NCBI RefSeq assembly: GCF_000263855.1
Contig: NZ_AJWX01000028.1
Location: forward strand, 1-64,000
Direction: 5' to 3'
Source of the DNA: Pseudomonas sp. M47T1
GTDB lineage: Bacteria > Pseudomonadota > Gammaproteobacteria > Pseudomonadales > Pseudomonadaceae
Length of the DNA: 64,000 nt
In this document: piece after piece, positions 52,234 through 60,008 of the stretch
Layout: every line of letters begins with the position of its first letter
Numbering within the stretch: position 1 is the stretch's first letter
Made by a program: the position numbers and the translations under genes
The notes under the pieces: generated by a model
What the model was told of the DNA's origin: nothing
What the model saw: only the letters and a program-made list of their open reading frames with translations
Database searches by the model: none

Positions 52234-52947
52234 TCAGTCCTCCAGTTCGCTGGCATCGTCCACGTAGCGCAGGCCCTTTTCGGCCAGGCGTGGGCGCATG
52301 TTGTAGATGTCCAGGCCCAGCTCGCCGCTGGCCATGCGCAGGCGCTTGGCCTCTTCCAGGTCGGCACGCTTGCGGGCGGCCTCGACCACGGCGGGCAACT
52401 CGTCGCGACGCACCACTACCACCCCGTCATCGTCGGCTACCACCACGTCGCCGGGGTTCACCAGTTGCCCGGCGCACACCACCGGGATATTCACCGAGCC
52501 CAGGGTTTGCTTGATGGTGCCCTGGGCATGCACGGCCTTGGACCACACGTGGAAGCCCATTTCGCGCAGGGTATGGGTGTCACGCACACCGGCTTCCAGC
52601 ACCAGGCCGCGCACGCCACGGGCCTTCAGCGAGGTGGCCAGCAGGTCGCCAAAGTAGCCATCGGTGCACGGCGAACTGGGCGCCACCACCAGGATGTCAC
52701 CAGGCTTGCACTGCTCCACGGCCACGTGAAACATCCAGTTGTCGCCAGGGGCCACCAGGACGGTCACGGCGGAGCCGCTGATGGCCACGCCTTGCTGGAT
52801 GGGCCGAATGAACGGTGCCAGCAACCCCTTGCGGCCCTGGGCTTCGTGCACGGTGGCCACGCCGTATTGGCGCAGCTCCTCGATCAGCGCACTGTCGGCA
52901 CGCTGGATGTTGCGCACCACGACTCCGGTTTTTCCGACGAGGCTCAT
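52234..52947 (-). CDS. galC: 4-carboxy-4-hydroxy-2-oxoadipate/HMG aldolase
   Basis: The 237-aa RraA-fold class II aldolase has HEAQGRKGLL and catalytic R122-D123 in LEAGVRDTHTLRE, equivalent to the Arg-Asp pair of P. putida HMG/CHA aldolase. It cleaves 4-carboxy-4-hydroxy-2-oxoadipate to pyruvate and oxaloacetate, the last step of gallate degradation. CGGAGAA precedes the ATG, which overlaps the galB stop by 4 bp. Confidence 0.94.
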   Translation of the reverse strand: MSLVGKTGVVVRNIQRADSALIEELRQYGVATVHEAQGRKGLLAPFIRPIQQGVAISGSAVTVLVAPGDNWMFHVAVEQCKPGDILVVAPSSPCTDGYFGDLLATSLKARGVRGLVLEAGVRDTHTLREMGFHVWSKAVHAQGTIKQTLGSVNIPVVCAGQLVNPGDVVVADDDGVVVVRRDELPAVVEAARKRADLEEAKRLRMASGELGLDIYNMRPRLAEKGLRYVDDASELED

Positions 52948-53684
52948 CCCAGATTCTCCGTTACGCGGGGGAAGATGCTTTGGTAACCCTCGGCGTAGAT
53001 GATGTCTTTCTTTGCCGTGATACCGATGTTGCGCTTGGCCTGCACGCCGCGCTGCAAGGCCACGCGGGTGTAGTACTCCCACAGGTGTTCCTGGCCGGCC
53101 ATGCACTGGATGGCGGCGTATTTCTTGTCCCACACCTCGGTGATGTCCAGCAGCACGTCCGGCTTCCATTCGCACTGCTCGGGCTGGTGCGGTTCGAAGC
53201 TGTACACCGGGGGTGCGCCAACGATCTTCTCGCCCGGCTTGTAGCCTTCGGCCTGGGCAATGATGCGCGCCTCCTGGGCCAGGTGCGTGGCCAGCGGGTG
53301 GTCGTAGTTGTACGGATCCTTGAGCGAGTGGCTGAGCACAAACTCTGGTTGCACCCGGCGGAATACGTCGGCCAGGCGGAACAGGGTGTCGGTGTCGGCG
53401 CGCATCGGGTAGTCACCGATGTCGAAGAATTCGACGGTGGCGCCCAGCACGTCGGCGGCGGCCTGGGCTTCTTCGCGGCGGCCGGCCTTGACGATGTCCT
53501 CGGTCATGCCCGGCCCCTTGCGCCACATTTTCGCCGATTCACCGCGCTCGCCAAAGGACAGGCAGACAATGTGCACGGCATAACCTTGCTTGGCGTGCAG
53601 GGCGATGGCACCGCCGGCGCGCCAGACGAAGTCGGCGGAGTGGGCGCTGACCACCAGGGCGGTCTTGGAAGGGTTGGCAGACAT
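52944..53684 (-). CDS. galB: 4-oxalomesaconate hydratase
   Basis: The 246-aa enzyme is an LmbE/PIG-L-like Zn protein with the metal site at SAHSADFVWRAGG, FSFG-like CLSFGERGES, and the second ligand region HSLKDPYNYDHPLATHLA. It hydrates the enol form of 4-oxalomesaconate. This fold is unrelated to the LigJ hydratases, so it marks the Pseudomonas-type pathway. AGGAG precedes the ATG, and galR is divergent with a 108-nt gap holding both promoters. Confidence 0.93.
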   Translation of the reverse strand: MSANPSKTALVVSAHSADFVWRAGGAIALHAKQGYAVHIVCLSFGERGESAKMWRKGPGMTEDIVKAGRREEAQAAADVLGATVEFFDIGDYPMRADTDTLFRLADVFRRVQPEFVLSHSLKDPYNYDHPLATHLAQEARIIAQAEGYKPGEKIVGAPPVYSFEPHQPEQCEWKPDVLLDITEVWDKKYAAIQCMAGQEHLWEYYTRVALQRGVQAKRNIGITAKKDIIYAEGYQSIFPRVTENLG

Positions 53685-53792
53685 GATCGACTCCTGTGGT
53701 GTGCAATGGCTTCATCCTGTCATGCAGCCTTGGCGGGGAATAATGCATTCAGTTAGGCTAGGTATACTTTTTATTTATCGGGGGAGCCTGCC

Positions 53793-55004
53793 ATGCTCGC
53801 TGAACTGCCTAACCTGCTACAGATCCGCGCCTTTGTACGGGTGGCTGAGCATGGCAGCATTTCCCGCGCCTCCACCTTGATGTACCGCGCCCAATCGGTG
53901 GTGACGCGGGCCATTCGCGACCTGGAAGTGCGCCTGGACGTGCCGCTGTTCGAGCGCCACGCCAGCGGCATGCTGCTCACCGACCAGGGCAAGCGCGTGC
54001 TGGCCCGGGCGCGGCGCAGCCTGGCGGAACTCGAGAGCGTACCGGCGCTGCTGGGCAACGTCGCCGGCCATGCCGCCGAACCGTTGTACTTGCTGAATGC
54101 TCGGCGCCTGGAGCTGTTCATCGCCCTGTGCCAGACCCGCCACATGCAGACCGTGGCCAGCCTCTACGGGCTGACCCAGCCGGCGGTCAGCGCGGCGCTG
54201 AAGGTGCTGGAAGGCGGCAGCGGCTGCCTGCTGTTCGAGCGCTCGTCGCGGGGCTTGCAACCTACCCGCGCGGCCAGCGAAATCCTCGCACCGTTACGCC
54301 GGGCGCTGAACGAGCTGCGCCACATCGACGCCGACCTGGCCGCCCTGCGTGGCTCACTGCAAGGCACGGTCAACGTAGGCGCCCTGCCCCTGGGTCGCAA
54401 CCGCGTGCTGCCGGCGGCCATTGTCGCGCTGACCGGCGCCCACCCAAACGTGCGCGTGGCCACCAATGAAAGCCCGTTCGAGTTGCTGGCGTCGGAGCTG
54501 CGCGCCGGTGACGTGGATTTTGTGTTCGGCGCCTTGCGCCCGGCCGACTTTGCCAGCGACCTGCACGGCGAGGCGCTGTTGACCGAAGCCATGGTGCTGC
54601 TGGCGCGGCGTGACCACCCCTTGCAAGGCCAGCCACTCAGCCCGGCAGAGCTGCAAAGCATGCGTTGGGTGCTGCCACGCGCCGGCAGCCCGGCCCGCGG
54701 CTTGCTCAACGGCCAATTCGCCGCCTGGGGCATGGATGCGCCATTGCCGGTGGTGGAAAGTGCGGACCTGGCGATTATCCGTGGCCTGCTGCTGGGCTCA
54801 GACATGATCGCCGCGGTGTCGGCCCACCAGCTGGGCCATGAAATCGACAGCGGCGAATTGCAACCGCTGAACCTGCCGCTGCCGCTGACCGAGCGCCCCA
54901 TCGGCCTTACTTACCGCAGCGCCGGTCTGCATGCGCCGGCGGCCCAGGCGTTGATGGAGCAGATTCGCGCCGCCGTGGCTCAACGCTTGCCGGCCACCGA
55001 GTAG
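53793..55004 (+). CDS. galR: LysR-type gallate regulator with two HTH domains
   Basis: The 403-aa protein is about 100 residues longer than ordinary LTTRs because the HTH is duplicated. HTH1 covers about residues 6-64 (SISRASTLMYRAQSVVTRAIRDLE) and HTH2 about 103-160 (MQTVASLYGLTQPAVSAALKVLE); the effector domain follows. GGGAG precedes the ATG. It is divergent from galBCD and convergent with galA, overlapping the galA 3' end by 25 bp. It likely activates both with gallate-derived inducers. Confidence 0.93.
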   Translation: MLAELPNLLQIRAFVRVAEHGSISRASTLMYRAQSVVTRAIRDLEVRLDVPLFERHASGMLLTDQGKRVLARARRSLAELESVPALLGNVAGHAAEPLYLLNARRLELFIALCQTRHMQTVASLYGLTQPAVSAALKVLEGGSGCLLFERSSRGLQPTRAASEILAPLRRALNELRHIDADLAALRGSLQGTVNVGALPLGRNRVLPAAIVALTGAHPNVRVATNESPFELLASELRAGDVDFVFGALRPADFASDLHGEALLTEAMVLLARRDHPLQGQPLSPAELQSMRWVLPRAGSPARGLLNGQFAAWGMDAPLPVVESADLAIIRGLLLGSDMIAAVSAHQLGHEIDSGELQPLNLPLPLTERPIGLTYRSAGLHAPAAQALMEQIRAAVAQRLPATE

Positions 55005-56236
55005 ATCACCTGCTGGTTGCGGGTTTTCTGGAACTCTTCCAGGCTCAGGCCGCGAAAGGCTGCGTAGATGTGCAGGTTGGAAACTCCAGTCACCGCGCCC
55101 AGCTTTTCCAGCAGGAAGAAAATCACGCCGTATTGCAGCAGACCCAGCCAGTCACGACGGCGCACCAGGTCGCGTTCTTCGCCGCTCAACTGCGCCTCGT
55201 CGAACAGTGCTTCGGGCTCGGCAAGGAAGCGCTCGCGCCAGGCTGGCACAATCATCTGGTGAAGGAAGCGGTTCAGGCGATAACCCTTGTGGCTGCGCTC
55301 CAGGGTGAACGGATAGGTGCCAGGCAGGTTTTCCACGCCCTTGAGCTGGTGGTCCATGTGCTCGCGGTGACGCGCCAGTACGTCCACCGGCACCTCGCGG
55401 GCCTGGTTTTCCAGCAACAGGGTAGCGATGCCGGTCATGGACGGCAGGTAGTAACCCTGGTGACGCTTGACCACGTTGGACGACAGCGCGCCGCGCATGA
55501 TCAGCCACGTGATGACTTCCGACCCTTCCATGCCACCCAGCTCGGCGTATTCGGCCAGGGTGATTTCGGTGAGGCGCTGCGGGTCATTGACCAGCAGGTC
55601 GAGAAATTGCGCGTCCCACTCCGGGTTGTTGAAGCCACAGCGCTCGCCATGCACCTGGTGAGACACGCCGCCAGTGGCCACCACGGCAACCTTGAGGTCC
55701 TCGGGGAAGCTTTCGATGGCGCGGCGCAGGGCCTGGCCCAGCTTGTAGCAGCGCGCGGCGCTGGGGATCGGAAATTGCAGCACGCCCACGTGCAGCGGCA
55801 CCACTTTCACCGGCCACTCGGTGTCGAACGGCATCAGTGCCGACATGGGTGAAAACAGCCCGTGGTCCACTGGCTTGTCGCGGAAGAAGGCCATGTCGAA
55901 CTCATCGGCCATCAGGCTACGGCCGATGTGCCGCGACAGCTCGGCGTGGCCGCCGATAGGCGGGATGGCGCGCGCACCACCACCCTCGTCGGCCACGGCG
56001 TACTGCTCGTCCACGCCCAGACAGAAGGCTGAGTAGTGGTCGAAAAAGAACGATGTCACATGGTCGTTGAAGATGTAGAACAGCACATCGGGCTGGTTCT
56101 CTTCGAGCCAGGCCTTGATCGGCTCGAAGTCCTTGAAGATAGGCGCCCAGGCGGCTTCCTGCTGCTTGTTGTTGTCCACGGCGAAGCCGATGGTAGGCGT
56201 ATGGGAAACGGCGAGACCGCCAATGATGCGCGCCAT
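54980..56236 (-). CDS. galA: Gallate dioxygenase
   Basis: The 418-aa extradiol dioxygenase is a fusion of LigB-like (N-terminal, about 1-280) and LigA-like (C-terminal, about 290-400) domains. Fe(II)-ligand regions are GLAVSHTPTIGFA and NDHVTSFFFDHYS, and the acid/base His is in GGVSHQVHGERC. It opens the gallate ring to 4-oxalomesaconate. AGAGG precedes the ATG at 56236; the frame extends 21 codons upstream without support. No gallate transporter or porin is adjacent. Confidence 0.95.
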   Translation of the reverse strand: MARIIGGLAVSHTPTIGFAVDNNKQQEAAWAPIFKDFEPIKAWLEENQPDVLFYIFNDHVTSFFFDHYSAFCLGVDEQYAVADEGGGARAIPPIGGHAELSRHIGRSLMADEFDMAFFRDKPVDHGLFSPMSALMPFDTEWPVKVVPLHVGVLQFPIPSAARCYKLGQALRRAIESFPEDLKVAVVATGGVSHQVHGERCGFNNPEWDAQFLDLLVNDPQRLTEITLAEYAELGGMEGSEVITWLIMRGALSSNVVKRHQGYYLPSMTGIATLLLENQAREVPVDVLARHREHMDHQLKGVENLPGTYPFTLERSHKGYRLNRFLHQMIVPAWRERFLAEPEALFDEAQLSGEERDLVRRRDWLGLLQYGVIFFLLEKLGAVTGVSNLHIYAAFRGLSLEEFQKTRNQQVIYSVAGKR

Positions 56237-56424
56237 GCAAACCTCTGCTAGCTGAAGTGATTTTTTCTGATGAGGCAGGCTAGCGCAGGCGTGCTGCAAC
56301 GTCGTCTGTGTAATGGTTATAAAGGGGTCGTTTTTGTTTATCGCCCTGGCGCATGGTCACTATTAACGCAAAGGCTCTGGTACGCGGCTTGCCATGGGCT
56401 TAGCCTAGCGGCCATGAACCACGC

Positions 56425-56516
56425 TGTAGCCGCTGCCGAGGCAGCGCTGGCCTTGATGTTCACTGAAGATCTTCAGCGCACACGGGGGCCAGCGCAGCCT
56501 GGCGGCAGCGGCCACA
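56425..56516. repeat. Class B REP pair
   Basis: Arms tgtagccgctgccgaggcag... (from 56425) and ...gcctggcggcagcggccaca (to 56516), both ending inside in gctggcc/ggccagc. It lies in the 300-nt gap between galA and the MFS gene, 20 nt before the MFS ATG; the rest of that gap holds the galA promoter. Confidence 0.85.
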
Positions 56517-56536
56517 CCATAAGACAGAGCCAGACA

Positions 56537-57766
56537 ATGACCAGCCTGACCGAGCCCTTGCACACCCAGCACCCCACCATGACCCGCGCCATGGTGGCGC
56601 TGTTCGCCTTCTGCTGCGGCGCCATCGTCGCCAATATCTACTACGCCCAGCCCATCATTGAGTTGATCGCCCCCGACATCGGGCTCTCGGCCCATGGCGC
56701 CAGCCTGATCGTGTCGCTGACCCAGATCGGCTACGCCGCCGGCATCTTTTTCCTCGTACCGCTGGCCGACCTGCTGGAAAACCGCAAGCTGATGCTCGCC
56801 ACCACCCTGCTGGCTACTATCAGCCTGATCGGCGCGGCGCTGAGCAATCAGCCCAGTGTGTTCCTGGTGGTGTCGTTGTTGATTGGTTTCAGCTCGGTGT
56901 CGGTGCAAATGCTGATTCCACTGGCGGCGCACATGGCCAGCGAAGCGTCGCGGGGCCGCGTGGTTGGCAGCATCATGGGTGGGCTGCTGGTGGGCATTCT
57001 GCTGGCGCGGCCGCTGGCCAGCGTGATTGCCGACCACTTTGGCTGGCGCGCGGTGTTCTACGTGGCCGCCGTGGTGATGGTGGCGATCACGGCGGTGATG
57101 GCCCGTACCATTCCGTACCGCCAACCCGACCACAGCGCCAGCTACGGCCAGTTGCTGGCGTCGCTGGGTACCTTGGTGCGTCGTCATGCACTGCTGCGAC
57201 AGCGCTCGTTCTACCAGGCCATGATGTTCGCCACCTTCAGCCTGTTCTGGACCGCCGTGCCGCTGGAACTGTCCCGTGTGCATGGCCTCAGCCAGAGCCA
57301 GATTGCCGTGTTTGCCCTGGTGGGTGCCATTGGCGCCATTGCCGCGCCGATTGCCGGGCGCCTGGCGGATGCCGGCCACACCCGTCGTGCGTCGCTGGTG
57401 GCCATGGTGCTGGCGCCGTTGTGCTTCACCACTTCACTGGTATTGCCGGGCTACAGTGTGATCGCCCTGGCCTTGACCGGGGTGCTGCTGGACTTCGCCG
57501 TGCAGATGAACATGGTGCTGGGCCAGCGCATCATCTACAGCCTGGATGCCACCAGCCGTGCGCGCTTGAACGCGTTGTACGTGACCAGCATTTTCGTAGG
57601 CGGCGCGGTGGGTTCGGCGATTGCCAGCAGCCTGTATGAGGCTGGCGGTTGGGGGCTGGTCGTGAAGGTGGGGGGGCGATTCCGTTGCTGGCGTTGGCGG
57701 CGTTTGTGCTTCACTCAAGAGGCCGCCGCTAACCCTGTGGGAGCTGGCTTGCCAGCGAGCTTTTGA
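56537..57766 (+). CDS. MFS transporter of the YnfM/arabinose-efflux type, 3' frameshifted
   Basis: The 410-aa frame has 12 TM segments up to the last ('SIFVGGAVGSAIASSLYEAGGW'). Features include GIFFLVPLADLLENRKLML and SRGRVVGSIMGGLLVGILLARP. After GLVVKVGG the frame turns into Arg/Cys-rich sequence and runs into the palindrome at 57736. Adding one G in the G7 run (57670-57676) restores AIPLLALAAFVLH and a stop at 57732, a proper last TM. It is either a sequencing error, a recent mutation or a phase-variable tract. No clear Shine-Dalgarno; the substrate is unknown. Confidence 0.82.
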   Translation: MTSLTEPLHTQHPTMTRAMVALFAFCCGAIVANIYYAQPIIELIAPDIGLSAHGASLIVSLTQIGYAAGIFFLVPLADLLENRKLMLATTLLATISLIGAALSNQPSVFLVVSLLIGFSSVSVQMLIPLAAHMASEASRGRVVGSIMGGLLVGILLARPLASVIADHFGWRAVFYVAAVVMVAITAVMARTIPYRQPDHSASYGQLLASLGTLVRRHALLRQRSFYQAMMFATFSLFWTAVPLELSRVHGLSQSQIAVFALVGAIGAIAAPIAGRLADAGHTRRASLVAMVLAPLCFTTSLVLPGYSVIALALTGVLLDFAVQMNMVLGQRIIYSLDATSRARLNALYVTSIFVGGAVGSAIASSLYEAGGWGLVVKVGGRFRCWRWRRLCFTQEAAANPVGAGLPASF

Positions 57767-57802
57767 AGGCCCGGGCAGCTCGCTGGCAAGCCAGCTCCCA
57801 CA
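57736..57802. repeat. Class C palindrome with perfect 26-bp arms
   Basis: tgtgggagctggcttgccag... (57736-57761) is perfectly complementary to 57777-57802, with a 15-nt loop. It sits between the MFS gene and the convergent oxidoreductase gene and is the only class C unit in the window. It may terminate transcription in both directions. Confidence 0.9.
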
Positions 57803-57811
57803 CCACTCGGC

Positions 57812-58771
57812 TTACGGCAGCAGAATGACTTTCTGGCTGCTGCCGCCGTTGACGTCAGCGTAGGCGGCCAGGCCTTCACTCAAGGGGGCTTCCAGCAGGT
57901 CGGTGGGCACCGGCAGCATGCCGTTGTCGAAGTAGCGCCCGAACTGCTCAAGCATGCGCGCGCAGGCGGCGCAGTTGTACAGCAGGCTGTTGACGCCCAC
58001 CAGCGAGCCCCCCTTGCGATACAGGCCCAGCGCCGAGAACTCCACCAGGCCATTGACCGGCGCGGCAATGATGGCGATACGGCCGAACACTGCCAGCGCA
58101 CTCACTGCGGCGGGCAACCAGAAACCGGTGGTGTCAAAAATCACCTCGGCGCCAGCGGGGAATACGGCTTCCACCTGCGCGGCCAGGGTGTCGGCCTGGT
58201 CCAGCAGGATCACTTGATAACCTTGCGCCTGCAGCGCCTGGGCCTGCTCCGGGCGACGTACCGCCGCCAGTACTTCTGCACCGCGCACCCGCGCCAGGGC
58301 CATGGCCGCGCTCCCCACTGCGCCATTGGCGCCCAGCACCAGGAAGCGCGTGCCACGGGTCACCTGGCTGCGCTCCACGGCGTCCCAGGCAGTGGTGTAC
58401 GGCACGCCGAGGCTGGCGGCTTGGGTGAAGCTCAGTTTCCGGGGCTTGAGCGCCACGCCCTCGGCGGGCACGGTCAGGTATTGCGCGTGGCTGCCGTCGT
58501 TCTTGAAGCCCAGGTCGCTGCCCGTGCCCCACACTTCCTGGCCCAGCAGGTCTGCCGGGCCTTCGATGACCACACCCGCAAAATCGCGGCCCGGTACCCG
58601 TGGCAAGGTGGTGTAGGGGAAACGACCCAGCACATTCTTGACGTCGCTGGGGTTGAGGCCAGCCGCTTTGACCTGGACCAGCACCTGGCCGGTGGCAGGC
58701 ACCGGCGTGGGCAGTTCAGCCAGTTGCAGGTTGGCCAGATCACCGGTGCGGTTGAATTGCAGCGCTTTCAT
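57812..58771 (-). CDS. Zinc-type alcohol dehydrogenase/quinone oxidoreductase-like protein
   Basis: The 319-aa MDR-superfamily protein has an N-terminal GroES-like domain (VKAAGLNPSDVKNVLG; RVPGRDFAGVV) and a Rossmann domain with VLGANGAVGSAAMALA. It lacks the Cys cluster of structural zinc, as in quinone oxidoreductases. It probably reduces a quinone or enone with NADPH. AGGGAG precedes the ATG at 58771. The frame is open upstream for 170 codons, but that part only mirrors the AraC gene. Confidence 0.9.
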   Translation of the reverse strand: MKALQFNRTGDLANLQLAELPTPVPATGQVLVQVKAAGLNPSDVKNVLGRFPYTTLPRVPGRDFAGVVIEGPADLLGQEVWGTGSDLGFKNDGSHAQYLTVPAEGVALKPRKLSFTQAASLGVPYTTAWDAVERSQVTRGTRFLVLGANGAVGSAAMALARVRGAEVLAAVRRPEQAQALQAQGYQVILLDQADTLAAQVEAVFPAGAEVIFDTTGFWLPAAVSALAVFGRIAIIAAPVNGLVEFSALGLYRKGGSLVGVNSLLYNCAACARMLEQFGRYFDNGMLPVPTDLLEAPLSEGLAAYADVNGGSSQKVILLP

Positions 58772-58874
58772 GGGGAACTCCCTGGGAACAATAGTGGGCA
58801 GTCTATGGCCGATCGAACCTGGGCTTCGGCCAACCACTTCATCCTGTCGGCCATTGAGGCCGTGTTTGATGGCG

Positions 58875-58987
58875 TAGGAACTGCCGAAAGGCTGCGAAAG
58901 GGTACGCAGGAACTTCGGCGGTGTGATGTTGAACGCGGGCGCGCGCCTTCGCAGCCTGGCGGCGGATGGCCGCCCCGCAGCTCCTAC
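58875..58987. repeat. Class B REP pair touching the AraC stop codon
   Basis: gtaggaactgccgaaaggctg (from 58875) faces cagcctggcggcgga...gcagctcctac (58952-58987). The AraC stop codon (58984-58986) lies in the last bases of the right arm. It fills most of the 212-nt gap before the oxidoreductase gene. Confidence 0.75.
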
Positions 58988-59763
58988 AAAGGGGTTGGCG
59001 AATTGACGAACTGCGACGGGGCCATGCCCAGGGCGCGCTTGAACATGTCGCTGAAGCTGCTGGGCGAGTAACCCATGGATCGGGCGATGCTGCTCACCGG
59101 CACCCCCTGGATCAGTTCGGCTGCGGCCGTGGCCAGTTGCACCTGGCGCCGCCACTCGGCAAAGCCCATGCCCAGGCTGGCCTGGAACAGCCGCGACAAG
59201 GTGCGCACGCTGGCGCCCGCCTGCTCGGCATGCTGTTCGAAGGAGATCGCCAGGGAAGGCTGGGCCATTACTGCCTGGCACACGTTCATCAGCCGGCGGT
59301 CAGTCTGGTCCGGCAAGGGCACGCGCATGGCGCTGCGACGCGCCTGATGCAACTCCAGCACGGCCAATTGCGCCAGGGCGTGGTAATACTCGCCTTCGCG
59401 TGCCTGCTCGTTGGCCACCAGGGTGACGATCAATTCGCGCAGCAGGCTGCCTACTTCCAGCACCTGCACCCGGCTGTCCAGCGTGGCGGCGATGGCCGGG
59501 CGCAGGTAGATATTGCGCATCTGCAGGTCGGTGACCACGCGGATGCCATGGGGCACACCTGGCGGTAGCCACACGGCGCGCTGGGGCGGTACCACCAATG
59601 CCTCGCTGGGTGTTTCCACCCACATGACCCCGCTCACCGCATACAGCAATTGCCCCCAGGCATGCTGGTGGGGCTCCACGAACACCCCGCGCGGGTAGGT
59701 GCGCGCCAGCGGTTGCAGAGGGATTTGGGTATTGCTCAGGTCCGGCGGGGCGGCGATGGCCAT
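58984..59763 (-). CDS. AraC-family regulator with N-terminal cupin
   Basis: The 259-aa regulator has a cupin sensor (GVFVEPHQHAWGQLLYAVSG; VWLPPGVPHGI) and a C-terminal double HTH (AEQAGASVRTLSRLFQASLGMGFAEWRR; VSSIARSMGYSPSSFSDMFKRALGM in part). It belongs to the single-gene-repressor-like group often adjacent to its target. It is divergent from the ACS-family MFS at 60009 (245-nt gap) and co-directional with the oxidoreductase downstream; either could be controlled. Confidence 0.9.
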   Translation of the reverse strand: MAIAAPPDLSNTQIPLQPLARTYPRGVFVEPHQHAWGQLLYAVSGVMWVETPSEALVVPPQRAVWLPPGVPHGIRVVTDLQMRNIYLRPAIAATLDSRVQVLEVGSLLRELIVTLVANEQAREGEYYHALAQLAVLELHQARRSAMRVPLPDQTDRRLMNVCQAVMAQPSLAISFEQHAEQAGASVRTLSRLFQASLGMGFAEWRRQVQLATAAAELIQGVPVSSIARSMGYSPSSFSDMFKRALGMAPSQFVNSPTPL

Positions 59764-60008
59764 GGTCGTTGCGAGGCGAATGCGATAAGGGCACACAGGG
59801 TAACCAGCCGTCGGTTCGGCCGCCAGTAGCCCTTTGGCGAGTAGCCTTCTTGATGAAGAATTCTTAACCTTTACAGGTAGATAGTGCGACAGCCCGACGC
59901 AGAGCGATTTAGCGGCCGATCATCGAACTGGTTCGTACATTTTGGCTTGACCCTGCCCAGCCGCTTCAATAGCCTGCCGGCAACAACTACAAAGACGAGA
60001 ATCACCCC

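Noticed and set aside
58772..59281. Upstream extension of the quinone oxidoreductase frame by 170 codons
   Set aside because: It overlaps the AraC gene in another frame and the REP pair, and AGGGAG precedes the ATG at 58771.
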